64,000 nucleotides of DNA from Panicum virgatum. Lineage: Eukaryota > Streptophyta > Magnoliopsida > Poales > Poaceae. Each line of letters starts with the position of its first letter. Positions within the stretch are counted from its first letter, which is position 1. Under the pieces are notes generated by a model. It worked only from the letters and a program-made list of their open reading frames with translations. It ran no database searches and was not told the origin of the DNA. This document shows, one piece after another, positions 1 through 11,490 of the stretch. Location: NCBI RefSeq assembly GCF_016808335.1, contig NC_053143.1, forward strand, positions 52,917,441 through 52,981,440, written 5' to 3'. The position numbers and the translations under genes are program-made.

Positions 1-500
1 CAAAATTTACTTCGTTCCATTAGACAGGCATATGTGTCTTTTTCATGGCTACTTAACAATAACATAACACCTTATATAGACGGAATTGGCATTATATTGA
101 GAGGATAAGATTTTGAAGCTGTGGCACTGAAGGAATTTTGGAAAAATCTATGGCCAAATTCCATGGCGTTGAATTGGATTAGCATACGAATAGAGGCATG
201 CAGTAAAATCAGACTGCAAGGGGTTCGGGTCGACCCTCTTACAAAATTGCTCTGCTTCTTGAATCAATCTGAAGCGGGTCGATCTTGAATCAATCTGAAG
301 CGGGTCGATTCCAAAACAGAGTGGAGCAGCAGGGTCGTGACCATGTTGACTCCTAGAGACCCCAGGGTCGACCCCTGTCACATCACCGCTGTACCTCGCG
401 TGCCGACGTGCAAGTGTGCGAGTGTGCGACAGTTTTGCAGAGCAGCATGGTGCCGGGCGCTGGGCAGGTTTGGCCTGGGGAGCCCGTGCATTATTCTGTG
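1..500. repeat. Probable LTR-retrotransposon remnant with GGGTCGACCC palindromes
   Basis: No coding frame is convincing here. The stretch contains the palindrome gggtcgaccc or close variants near 226, 267, 302, 332 and 363, and again near 751 beyond a MITE. It also has a short tandem duplication (ttgaatcaatctgaagcggg, at about 258 and 284). Clusters of short GC palindromes are typical of grass Sirevirus LTRs, and two such elements occur later in this window with a different palindrome. I infer a decayed LTR fragment, but neither end is visible. Confidence 0.35.
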
Positions 501-731
501 ACCCTGTTTAGTTCCTCAAAATTTTCTACAATACCTGTCACATCAAATCTTTTGACACATATATGGAGTATTAAATGGAGTTGAAAAAATAACTAATTAC
601 GCAGTCTAACTGATTATCACGAGATGAATCTTTTAAGGCTAATTAGTTCATGATTGGACATTATTTGTCAAGTAACAGCGAAATGTGCTATAGTACCAAA
701 ATTCAAATTTTTTCACCAACTAAACACATCC
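501..731. mobile_element. Tourist-like MITE, about 230 bp
   Basis: The ends are imperfect inverted repeats: accctgtttagttcc on the left, and the complement of ccaactaaacacatcc on the right. The interior carries sequence common in a widespread grass MITE family (ggagtattaaatgga, agatgaatcttttaaggct, tgattggacattatttgtcaa). No clean target-site duplication is visible, so the outer limits are approximate. No coding capacity. Confidence 0.6.
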
Positions 732-1206
732 GAAGATGAGAACAAGGGGTGGGTCGACCCGTGATCCTGCTTTTGTTCAAACCGTGCAGCGGGCCGCGTG
801 CAGGGCACTCTGATCCGCTCCGTTTGCAGGTGGACAGTAAAATACTACAACTGTGACTTAGAAGGTGATAACTAAAGCATAGTTCTTTTCAAAAAGGTAA
901 CTAAAGCATAGAAACCAAATATTCACAAAATGGTTAGTAGTAAACAACAGTCCGGGACCTTAGCTGCAATCTCTAACAGTTTGGACTAAACCACTTAGTA
1001 TTTTTGAAATATCCTATGATACATTTGATCATGTGACAAATTGAAGTTTTGTGCTCCAATATGTTCTGAAAATATGAATCCCGTAATGAAATATGAAACT
1101 TGAAACAGAGGGCATCATGTTTCAATCTTTTACCATTAATTTTCCATTATAGAATTATTTTATCCATTATACCACAATAATGGTACTAACAGTTAACTTG
1201 CGCACA

Positions 1207-1500
1207 GGGCAGAAAAGTCATAAGCATACTGACAAAGCTCAAGGAGGTGATGCGCAAACAATCATATCATTTTGCTGAAAACAGTAATGAATTACACAAA
1301 ATGTTGGAGAAGCTTACTGAAAGTCACAATGATCAAAATAAAAAATTGGAGAAGCTTACTGAAAGTCACAATGATCTATGTAAACTATTGGAGCTTCATA
1401 TGAAGGGCACAAGTGGTGATGATTCTGCTGCTTTGAGGTGTTGTTTGCTACCGACGATTATATCATTTATTTTTATGGCAGTGCTAGGAGTGAATAAGTG
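1207..1500 (+). pseudogene. Gene A, first visible exon: repeated coiled-coil segment
   Basis: A splice acceptor (gcacag) precedes an open frame that contains two tandem copies of a KLEKLTESHND-type heptad-rich unit at about 1310-1390. It ends in a hydrophobic stretch and a stop at 1499. The frame probably leaves through a donor before the hydrophobic tail, but no donor is clear. The charged, Leu-rich composition predicts a short coiled coil. It lies directly upstream of the CBP60-like exon and may form the N-terminal part of the same transcript. No function is assigned. Its inclusion in gene A is inference from position. Confidence 0.4.
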
Positions 1501-1541
1501 AAGATATTATTAGAATTTGTTAATGTATACTACATACCATC

Positions 1542-1750
1542 CAGTGGCGGACCCAGTGGGTAGGCCATACAGGCCTAGGACTACCCAAAATTTGAGCAAT
1601 TTTTTCTTTATTAGTTGATTTCCTTTACTACCCATAATTATTTGAAAATTCATGTAGTTATATTACCTAATTGTATACTGAATTGTACCATATTGTATTT
1701 TGAAGTTTTACCTAGGCATACTCTAGATTCAAATCCTGGGTCCGCCACTG
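1542..1750. mobile_element. hAT-type MITE with perfect 8-bp TSD
   Basis: This 209-bp element has 15-bp terminal inverted repeats, cagtggcggacccag on the left and ctgggtccgccactg on the right. It is flanked by the identical 8-bp duplication ataccatc (1534-1541 and 1751-1758). An 8-bp TSD and CA..TG termini are characteristic of hAT transposons. It is AT-rich inside with no transposase, so it is non-autonomous. It lies in the intron between the coiled-coil exon and the CBP60-like exon. Confidence 0.9.
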
Positions 1751-1816
1751 ATACCATCTATCTACTAGCTTCGCTCTGTTGCTTTATAAGTTACACAATT
1801 ATTTTTTCGTTTGCAG

Positions 1817-2340
1817 GTCACAACAGAATCAAGTGCAACCACCAAGATATCGACTGGAATTCACATCTGGGGTGATTGACAAAATTGAAAAGGGCCAAAG
1901 CCTAGAAATAAGTGTAGCTCTAGTTGATTGTAATAATGGTCAAACTGTAGAAAATGGACCCCTTGCTTCTGCAACAGTTGAGTTGGTTGTTGTTAATGCT
2001 GACTTCAATCAACATGACAATCTATACAATTGGTCCAGAGAGGATTTCGTGAGCAACATAAAGAAAGCACGACAAGGAAATTCAGCAACAGGAGATGTGG
2101 ACCAGTCAGTAAAATCAGTAGTGAGTAACAACCGAATTAACCTTATTCATGGGGTCAAATGTCACAGTGGTTCTACAATATTCAGTAACTCCAGTAACAA
2201 GAAGGTTAGGCTTGGGGTGATGGTAGTGTCACCAACGGAAGAACGAGTTCTAGAAGGATTGTCAAATCCTTTCTTTGTGCGGGGCCATGATAGGCCAAAC
2301 AGACAATTTAAATTACGTGAAAGCAGGCCAACCAGACAAA
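1817..2340 (+). pseudogene. Gene A, CBP60-type calmodulin-binding protein exon
   Basis: The exon runs from a polypyrimidine/cag acceptor to a gtaagt donor at 2341 and encodes about 174 residues. The order of conserved blocks matches the central domain of the CBP60 calmodulin-binding, DNA-binding family (which includes SARD1 and CBP60g). These blocks are a YRLEF start, an LVDCNNGQTVENGPL segment, a VELVVVNADFN strand, NWSREDFVSNI, a KVRLGVMVV strand and the NPFFVRGHD end. Typical CBP60 proteins are 500-650 residues, so this is only part of the family fold. The exon itself is open. The downstream kinase part is broken, so the gene as a whole is classed as a pseudogene. Confidence 0.72.
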
Positions 2341-3197
2341 GTAAGTACCTATTCTTCCTCAGGTTATGCTATACGTTCTCAGTTTCTCTATCTGAAACTT
2401 TTTTTTAACTTCTTTGTGGTCTTTTATTTATTGGTACCTTTTCAGTTTCACATTATTAGAATATATGAACTCCACACAGCTACTTGTCATCTAATTTTAC
2501 AAATCTACTTTTCAGTTTTACATAAAAATATATTTTTATTCTCCACCAAATTCAGTTTCATGATAGTGAATCTAAAAAGTAACTATAATATTTTCTCATG
2601 ACAAAATCAAATTTTAATATATTAGTTTAATCATAATGTTGTTCAATATCTGGAATGTTTGATGGGGCACATTCTATAGAATAAAATAAAATAGGAATGT
2701 ACAAAAATTTGTCATTTTTGAAATGAAATCTCATTTGTTACGATGGAATATATGCCCCACCCTTCATGTGCTTTGATACATTACCAGACATTTTTATTAT
2801 ATGAACATTATTTTTTCAGTGAGCTAGCTGATTGTTTCATGCACTTAGCTTTGGGATCTATGTTACAATGATTGTAAAGTACCAGAGGGTACTTTTAGGT
2901 ACTTTTCGCTTGAATTTTTCGTAGCCGTTGATCTATGGAAGGTATTTCAAAAAAAAAATCTAATTAGTAGAGTTAAGGGCATTGTGTCCCACTCTTTTTG
3001 GTACTTGGTCCCATATTTTTGTACCACAAGATACTTTAGTCTAGGTATTTTCAAGTACTTCCTGCCACTTGAGCACCGTACGATTCTATCAAATGGATGA
3101 CTCTTATTTTTTAACCATTGTAAAAATTCTCTAGTTTGGTAAAATTTTTCTAGGATACAAGTTTCAGTTGCGTTTCTAACTAGTAACACTTTCATAG

Positions 3198-3970
3198 GTG
3201 TCTATGATGGTTATCAAGATCAAAATGGTTCGATGCCTAACATGCAGAACCAACAATGGACAGATATAACTCAAGGCAAGGGAATCAGTTAACACTTGAA
3301 CCTCCTTTTGTTTCATCGCCTTGTCTTCCTTTTAAGAGAGTGCAAGGATATGTATCATGTACTCCTATGCTCTACATTAGCATACATATAAGTATGGATA
3401 TATAAAAGTATACTTCAGAATCAGTGACCATTAATCCATTATATTAATGATGTGTACTGCTTGATACCCTAGGTGATCTGCATCGTCGCACCCTTAGCTG
3501 TCTGGCCATAAATGGGCCTTCTTTTGTATCCCCTGTTTTTTTAATGATATAAAGATCATGATGCTTATTACTCCTTATTTTTAGGACTGGTTGATATAAT
3601 TGGAGGACAGCCACAGCCTCCATTTTTAGGAAACAGAGCTATACTACCAAGCGAAGCATGTACCAGTGTAAGTAATAGAAAAACTAAACCATGATTGACT
3701 TAGATATGTGGAGTGCACACAACTTAAGCATTAAGAAGGTGGATCCATGGCTTTATTTTACTTTCACTCCACAGTGCGTTGCACTAATTTATATTTGGCA
3801 CCTGTTTTTTATTTTTGTCCAGCAAGAGCAACAGGGGCCATTACCTCAATATGAAGGTCTTCATAGGCCAGTCATGATCCAACATGCGAACAACCGTACC
3901 AGTATGGCACTTTCACTGAGTGATGATACTATTTCGATTCCTACAAGTGATAGGTTGAGTGAGTATCTAT
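3198..3970 (+). pseudogene. Gene A, three short linker exons
   Basis: Three exons can be proposed from splice signals and phase: about 3198-3277, 3585-3667 (donor gtaagt) and 3823-3970 (donor gtaagt). They encode Gln/Asn- and Pro-rich sequence such as QDQNGSMPNMQNQQW and QEQQGPLPQYEGLHRP. They resemble the low-complexity tails that follow the CBP60 domain in other family members. The first of the three would need a GC donor (caag/gcaagg), so its end is uncertain. No domain is recognised. Confidence 0.45.
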
Positions 3971-4020
3971 GTAAGTTATCTCCCTTATTTTCTATGATTT
4001 GAACAGATACAACTTGAAAA

Positions 4021-6603
4021 GTTTGGCCCTTCTATTTACCTGTTATATTTCTCAAACAGGTTGGAAAAAATATCATGATTGCTCTAATATGCTTTAATAA
4101 ATTATGCGCTTATAGCCATGTCTGATAAACTATATATGCTGATTTTATGTTTTCTGATTTCTAATGTTCATTTTTCTCTTTATCGTACAACATGTTAGTG
4201 TTAAAATTATATTTTGTTAAATTAATAGTTAAATAAAAATTTAAATTCTCTGATTTCTACAGTTTAGACATACTAATAAAGACTTTGAGTAAAATGCCCA
4301 TCCTCATGAATCATATTGATAGAAATATATGTAGATTATGACAACTTCTAAAGATATGCTCGGAAGACACCAATCAAGACATCCATTATTGCATATAATC
4401 TTTTCAAGGATAATTCACTATTACCATTGCCCATCGACACAAACACATGTTAGAGTGAAGATATAAGATCTAATGACCCTAGAGGATTGGCTTTAATTTA
4501 CTTCCCTTTGTATTCCACCCACCAGTATAAACATCATCACAAATGTTTTAGAACCCCTTATCTTAGAAAGCTTCTAAATCTTCTAGGACCGTGTGTCAGT
4601 TGTAAGAAGGCACTATATAACATAGTAGGGATATAGAACTGGGGTGAGATAAATTTGACAGTTTATTGAATATAACTGAGGGCTAGGATTTCTTCAACAC
4701 CCCTAGGCTATTTTATCCCTATCCCACCCTATCCATGACCAAATAAGAATAGAAGGTTAAAGAACTATATGTAATACTTTTTATCCTACAGTTCAAGATA
4801 TTTGACTTTTCTCTATTATCTGAATCATCATCCATAAAACTAGCCAGTCTCAGTGCATAGTTTCATTACACTTTCAATCGTGTATAAATCTTTCTCATCC
4901 TCTTCTTTCGATTGAGTATCACTTTGAGATGTTTTCAATCTTGCATCCAAAAAGCATCATTACGTTCCTATGGATAATTGTTTGATACGCTTTACGATGT
5001 GTCTACATGATACTCACATTTGAAAACATGTCTAAATTTATATAAATTTGATACAAATTTACAATTATGTCAAAAAAATGTCTTTACATAGATATAGTTA
5101 AATGTCTGATATGCTTCATATATAATGTGTCTGTAGGTTAACGATGTTTAGAAGTGTGTCTAACTCCGTGTCATTTTGAGACGATTTCAAATAGCATGTT
5201 AAGAAATGTATTTACACGACTATTGACACTATAAGCGTGTTTAATATCGTGACAATATGACACATTTTTGAAAATAATTCATAAAACGTATTTACGAGCC
5301 GACGTAGAGACGCTTTGAACCAGCGTTACTACTACAACGTATCTAAGGGGGGTTTTCTAGTAGTGACTGAGCCGGATGAGTGTCATGGATAATGATCCTG
5401 CCATGTCAGCAAATTTACTGATGTGACAAAAAAATTAATGCCTATGAAACTCCTATAAAACTTTCATAGTGACTGGCCTAATAATCTTAGATGATTTGGT
5501 TACATATCTGCCTAGGATCACAGTGAAACCAGGCATGCATTAACTTGCATACTAGCTGTTAGCCCTCCTCACACACACACACATATACATAATAGCAAAT
5601 AATATCACCGCACACATATAGAGATCAACCACCTCAAGTCATATGAACTTGCAAATATCATATCATAAGCAAATATATAGCCCACCTGCTTATGAGAAAT
5701 ATGAGTGTTTTTATGGTAACATTCAAGTTTGGAGAAATATCAGTCTCAGATCAACAGAAACACATAGATAGTTTATGCGTACATTTGTCTATTTTACCTC
5801 AATCAATGCATGTTAATAGTTCGCCTAGCTTTACTATTCTTTTGCATACATTTGTTTATTTTACCTTGTCCTGTCTATATAGGTTTATTTTACCTTGACC
5901 TTGTGCAATATTGTTTAGCTGTAGATGAACTGTTGGTGAGTGATCACTTTGTGGGCCTGAATGCTATGGACAACAACCTTTTGTGCAGTTCTGACAATGG
6001 TGGGTTCAGCTGGTTATTTATGAGGATTTTTACTTCATTTTGCAAAGATAACAAACATTGAAAATAGGAAACGGAATCACGTGCAACTTATAACCTGAGT
6101 GAATTATAACAAACTTGGAAAATTGGAGATGTAAACGCATTGTTCCAGTTTATATTTAGGTTGACTTTATAATCTATGTACAACTAAATAAAACAAGATA
6201 CTGGGCCCCACGCACACCTGTGTGTGTTGAGGAACATGTACGCTGATTAATTTTATAGTCCAAATTAATATCACAGTTTATAAGCATTTGTTTATATAAA
6301 TTAAAGGAATTGTAGGAGAAGTGCAGGTAAAGTCACGCTTTTAGCAAAGTGAATATGTTGTATTAAAAATGAAAACCTATATTTGCATGGGAAACTCCAT
6401 CAGTTTATTTAATATTTTTGTTGACTTTTTTTGTGAGGTAGTAGCATGTGCTTTAACCACTTTTCTAATTTTTTCTTCTTACATTCCCTTAAGTGCCACA
6501 ACTTTTACTTAATTAATTGAGCAATCTTTTTTACAAGGAACCTAATAGAGAAATCTTTATAGTATATAAAACAAATGATTTGTCTTATGGGGTTGTTTTG
6601 CAG
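4021..6603. other. Long AT-rich intron of gene A
   Basis: Between the linker exons and the exon at 6604 I see no supported coding sequence. The stretch is AT-rich and contains many short open frames of random character, an (ac)n run near 5571, and the CACTA/MITE pieces noted at 5326-5490. It is treated as one intron, or as intergenic sequence if gene A is really two genes. Confidence 0.5.
5326..5490. mobile_element. CACTA-like terminus abutting a Tourist-like MITE fragment
   Basis: The motif ttttctagtagtg (about 5354-5366) is a typical 3' end of a grass CACTA element. Its partner 5' end is not recognisable upstream. Immediately after it, sequence beginning gagccggatgagtgtcatgg and ending gaaactcc...gactggcc resembles a Tourist-like MITE related to the one at 37858. 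This is intronic sequence of gene A. Both assignments rest on short end motifs only. Confidence 0.3.
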
Positions 6604-8754
6604 GTATGGAATTTCATATGAATCAAACAACACTTCCGGTGCACCTCATATGGGATAGGCCTAATGTGGATTCGGTCAAGCATGGTTGGAATTATCTTGA
6701 TCACCTCATGCCATTGTATAGTTGTCAGCAAAAAAATAATAAATGGGGTTTACCTACTATGAGCCTCATGTCAGAGCACTTTGGCTCACTGAGCATCATA
6801 CCAAAGGAAGTCATGCAAACTTGTCTGAAAAGAGGGGTCCTCATTGAGCAACTTGAACCTGATGGTTCAGATAAAGGGTGAGTTACTCAATCTTGGCTCA
6901 TTTTCACATATAGAGCATATTGTACTTCTGCATGCAACACGTTATTTGTTTTTTTAATGAACATCACTTGTAGTCATTGTAGAACTCTACCACTACGGGG
7001 AATACATGTGCATGAAGTAATGAATAGGACCAAGATCACACATATGGAATTGTTCATGCATATTGTATTAAGAAAAAGAGTGAGAAGAGTAGTATGACCG
7101 TGTGAGGATCAAGAGTATGCTGGCAGAGAAACCAATATAGTAGTGACGATAGAAGTAAAAGTGGTGAAACCAAGACTTGATTAATCCCATAATATAAAGG
7201 GGAGCAGTGAAGATACCAAACCATACCCTTCAGAAAAAAATACTGTTGTTGTGGCTGCATATTGACCTCATGTAGTTTACCATCATCAACAAGCACGTTC
7301 TTTTACATCAAGTCGAGAGATGAAACACTATCACAAATAGAGCCCAAATAATTATAGAAGAGTGGAAACAATGGTCATATATGCGCCATAGGAAATAAGG
7401 TCGTCATGACTATGCTCCTATTGGAAATCATGTGCCAAGATGAGCCTATAGCAGATAATGGAACTATATCAAAACAAGTTAACCTTATAAACTCACTTGC
7501 ACATGATAGGACGAACACATGGTGGAAGAGGAACAAGACCCATGTGCCAATCCCCTCTATTATTGGTCTAGTGACAGTTGTGGACCATTATATTCCATTA
7601 TCTCGCTCACTACCTCAGAGTCCTTTATTTAAAGACTGTTTTAGAGCAATTAGGTTCTGTCAAACTTCAGCCTTTTTCCATCAACATTGGATTGGTTACA
7701 TAATAGCAAAAAAATAGACGTGCATTAGAACGCCTCATATCACGAGTCCTAAATTTCTTGTACAAGTGTTTTGGGCTCTTTATGACCACAGTTCTTTTTG
7801 TATCTTGATAATTGTAATTAATTAGCTGCACATTGCCAAATTACTTCATCTTGCCAACAGTTTCTAAGTTTTTAACATTTAAAAGTGCGATAAATGACAA
7901 TTTTCAGGACCCAAGAAAGCGCATCTAATGACAATGACATTAAATCAGTAGAAGTTCGAGCGGAAATGGAGCCATTTACAGTGGAAGATCAACAACAGGA
8001 TGGTAATTACTTTGATGATGCTAGTGAATGATATATATGGAAAGTAAAAAAAAAGAAAAGGACCATTTCGGACCCTTAAATTATTACAAGAGTTTATTTT
8101 GTCTATCAATCCCAAATACCAGACAATTTTGGACTTTAATTATTCAAAATAAATCAGCTATTTTTGACACCTTATGCTATCTTGAAGGTATTTTTTTGCT
8201 AACTTGGTCATGATTTCACTATGTCAATAGCAAGTCTCAATACCATGTAGGATTGGACTGATATGCATTTTAAAAACTCGTCCTACATGGTGAAACCATT
8301 GCTAGTAAGCAAGGAACAACTTCAAAACAATTGAACGGCAAAAGACACCCTATTTGAAGAGTTGGAGGCCCAAAGTTTTCTGGTATTTGAGTTTGGGGGC
8401 CAAAAGATCGGACTCTCATGAGAGTTCAAGGCCAAAATAAAATGGAATTCTTCCCAAGATGAAATCATATAATATTTATTATTTCTGTAAAACTGTTAAG
8501 CCTGCAAATTAATTTGATTCCCATTGACAGTGAGAATTGAAATAATTATTTCATGCGTATGTTTTAATTCAATCTCATATGTACATACAATTTCTAGCAT
8601 CAATGTATGATTGTAAATAAGTTATTTGTAGGCAATGGGAACATTGTAGTGTCGCCAACTTGGAAGCATTGGTTTAGGAGGCTTGTTCAATGGCGTCACA
8701 GGGATCCATCAACATCTCAATTCATCCGTCAACTCATTGGACATGCACAATTAG
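6604..8754 (+). pseudogene. Gene A, middle exons of unknown domain
   Basis: Three exon-like open stretches carry good splice signals: 6604-6877 (acceptor ttttgcag, donor gtgagt), 7908-8002 (acceptor ttttcag, donor gtaatt) and about 8632-8754 (acceptor tttgtag, donor gtttct). They encode a Trp/His-containing segment (LPVHLIWDRPNVDSVKHGW), an acidic segment (EVRAEMEPFTVEDQQQ) and a basic segment (SPTWKHWFRRLVQWRHR). I do not recognise a family. They bridge the CBP60 exon and the kinase exons with no intervening terminator or promoter signal that I can see. This supports one transcription unit but does not prove it. Confidence 0.4.
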
Positions 8755-8965
8755 GTTTCTTCTACATCCATCACTGGGTTTCAATCTTATTTTCTTTACA
8801 CTTTGAGTTTCCTTTCTGTGAATGGGATCTTTCATGAAACATGGTTCAAAGATTATCCATTGCCAAAAGGGAGACAATATGTTAACCGAGTGCTATAAAT
8901 GAACATAACCCAAAGTAAAAGAAGCTTAGAATTATTGTAACACTAGATACAAAGAACAAAAAATG

Positions 8966-9806
8966 CACTACTACAAAAACGATTTGTAGGGGCGCCCCAT
9001 TTTTTTCTAGGGGCGTCCCAGATAACCCACTCCTACAAATGAATCGGGTACTATAACCATTCATTCGCCTCTGAAAATGCATTTTTAGAGGCGAGTGAAG
9101 GCGTCACCCGCCCTTAAAAATGGCTACCATTTTTAGGGGTGGGTAACACCATCACCCATTTTCATGAGCTGGTGACGCCATCCCCACCCTTGAAAATTGC
9201 CAGTATTTGTAGGGGAAGGTGTTGGCGTCACTTGCCCCTCAAAATGATTTTCAGGGGCGGGTCCGGTGATGGCTTGACCTGCCCCTACAAATGATCTCAC
9301 ACAAAAGAAAAATTCATAACTTTTTCAGATGATCTCAGATGAAATTAAACTTTATACCAAAATTATAGAGGTTGACGAGATCTAAACTTTGTAGTTGATA
9401 ACTTCTTCATTTAAGGTCATGTAGTGGTCCAAAGAAGTATTATAAGTTCTCTAATTTTGAAATCTTAAAGTTTTGTTTTTTTTAAATAACGTCGGATGTA
9501 GAGTAGTTCCATATGAAAATTATAGTGGTAAGATCTAAAATTTTATACTTTATATATTATTCATTTAAGACTATTTAGGATCACAAGATCATTTACTAAT
9601 TGTTCCCTACACATGGCTATGACTATATAGTATCTCAAGCAACTCAAGTCATACTTTGAGGTTTCTACAATCTTAACCTTTATATACAATAAAATATATT
9701 TGTCATACTTTTTCTGTATCTATATAGTTCATAATAATCATGCTGTAGAAGTTTCACTTTTTTTATTTTTTGTAGTGATACAATAAAAATCTTTTTCATA
9801 GTAGTG
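8966..9806. mobile_element. Non-autonomous CACTA element, 841 bp
   Basis: The left end is cactactacaaaaac and the right end is ctttttcatagtagtg, an imperfect inverted repeat. Both are flanked by the 3-bp duplication atg (8963-8965, 9807-9809), as expected for CACTA. The left ~320 bp is a series of direct and inverted copies of a taggggcggg/cccgcccct subterminal motif, and the right half is plain AT-rich sequence. No transposase reading frame exists. It sits in the intron immediately upstream of the first kinase exon of gene A, 30 bp from the splice acceptor. Confidence 0.85.
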
Positions 9807-9836
9807 ATGGTTTTCTATTTCCATGCTCTGTCCCAG

Positions 9837-11290
9837 GAGGTTTTACAATTTTCAAGTTCTCCCAGTTAGCTGCATCTACGAATAATTTTTCATATCAGAA
9901 TAAGATTGGAGAAGGTAGTTTTGGTCCAGTTTACAAGGTACTTTACTTGATTCTTCTTCTTATAAAATGGGTTTGTTCTATACTCGCGTTGAATGAAGAG
10001 TTTCCTCGCCTCCCATTTTAGTTTAACAAATGTTCTCAGTGCATGGTGGTCATGGTAGAGTTTACCAGGTGGTCATGGGATTGATCGCACTTAGACTTGT
10101 TTTTCCTTATTTTCAGGGTGTATTGGCAAATGGGGTTCATGTTGCAATAAAGAAACGACGTGTATTTCCTGAAAGTATACAAAGTGATGTCCAATTTGAA
10201 AATGAGCTTCAAATTATCCCAAAACTTCAGCATGCAAATGTCATCAAACTTCTGGGATGTTGCACTGAAGGCAACGAAAGGATTTTAGTATATGAATATA
10301 TGCCAAAAAGTTGAGACAAAATAATTCAAGGTACGTCACCGAAACTATTTGCAGTTCATTCTTAATTAATTGCCTTTCCAAGTGCTGTCATTATTGCAGG
10401 GCTGAAAGCTGGTGTTTTCCTCTCCTGGCCTTTACGTTGTCGGATAATTGAAGGTATTGCCCAAGGAGCTGCTTATCTGCACCATCACTCCCGACTAGGC
10501 AGCTTGGTTCATGGGGACCTAAAACCAGGCAATATTCTGTTGGATTGTGACATGAATCCTAGGATTAGTGATTTTGGCCTGGTTGAAGTCTTAGAATCAG
10601 AAGAAGACGAGAAAGAGATAGATGCCATATCAGGGACTCCGTAAGAGTACATACATCTCCTTGTAGTAATCCATCATGACATTATTACGACCTTGTTCAT
10701 AAATGTTGTGAACCATTTTTGTTGTGCACTGTTGCAGGGGTTACATTGATCCTTTATTAGTCGAGATACAAAGGATCTCAACCAAATCTGACGTGTATGG
10801 CTTCGGTGCCACTTCTCTTGTGATTATGACTGCACATGATCCTCTTATGGAATTCGACACAGGAAGAAGTTTGGTTGGGCATGTAAGTACACATATTTGA
10901 AACCCATCTTGGTACATGTAATCAATACTCAATAGTACCAGTCAACACCTGTTCATATACATTCTTTATTTGTGCCCGGTAATTTTATCAGTACTACTAT
11001 ATATACTGCTCGGTTTTCCTTTTTAATTGAGGTGAGCGCTTTCTCGCAGGCTTGGGAATTATGGTCGTCGGGAAGAGCAATGGAGCTGATAGACGAAGAG
11101 CAATGGAGCTGATAGACGCATCACTACGCAACGATCCTCAAATAAACGAGATACTGCGATGCATGCATATAGCACTGCTGTGTGTTCAACCGGATTGGGC
11201 AGACAGGCCGACCATGTCGGAAATGCCAGAGTATCATCTTGCCTGACGTCCCTACTAGGCTAGCCAGTGAAACAGAAGGCGCAGTCCATG
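9837..11290 (+). pseudogene. Gene A, non-RD receptor-like cytoplasmic kinase domain, disrupted
   Basis: Five exons encode a Ser/Thr kinase of the plant RLK/Pelle type. 9837-9937 has FSQLAASTNNFS and the glycine loop GEGSFGPVYK. 10117-10330 has the VAIKK lysine and ILVYEYMP. 10400-10640 has catalytic loop [11 protein letters not shown] and SDFGL. 10738-10882 has GYIDPLLVE and SDVYGFG. 11050-11290 has ADRPTMSEM. The catalytic Arg before Asp is Gly, so it is a non-RD kinase, a class often linked to innate immunity. A TGA at 10312-10314 interrupts the N-lobe exon. A 23-bp tandem duplication (11072-11094 repeated at 11095-11117) shifts the last exon, and a small deletion removes residues after SEM. 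It cannot make a full kinase. Confidence 0.85.
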
Positions 11291-11291
11291 G

Positions 11292-11490
11292 CTATAGGGG
11301 GGGGGGGGGGGGGGGGGGGGAGGGGGTTGAAACGCCCCCACCGTATTTCATTAAGATGAAGCGACAACGGCTTTTCCGGCCGCGAAAAAATCCTAGCCAA
11401 TCTCACAAGGGGAAAAGTCCGCCCCCAGAGAGGATTGAACCCGGCCGGCAGGCAGGGGGCGCTACTGAGCCGGCTAGCTAGTCGGTCTAG
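11292..11490 (-). mobile_element. SINE-like element with internal pol III boxes and a G24 run
   Basis: Read on the minus strand, a tRNA-like head is visible. An A-box-like cggctcagtagc (complement of about 11461-11472) lies ~30 bp before a B-box-like gggttcaatcc (complement of 11432-11442). This is followed by a body ending in cttaatgaaatacgg, which resembles the 3' end of plant LINEs. It finishes in a run that is 24 G on the + strand (11297-11320). Spacing of the boxes fits a SINE. No target-site duplication was found and no tRNA cloverleaf is claimed. Confidence 0.45.

Noticed and set aside
7050..7720. A copia-type or other gene fragment in the gene A intron
   Set aside because: The open frames on both strands have no motif that I can name, and composition is like the surrounding intron.
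11432..11472. A tRNA gene
   Set aside because: A- and B-box-like motifs exist, but no acceptor stem or cloverleaf can be drawn. SINE-like origin is more likely.
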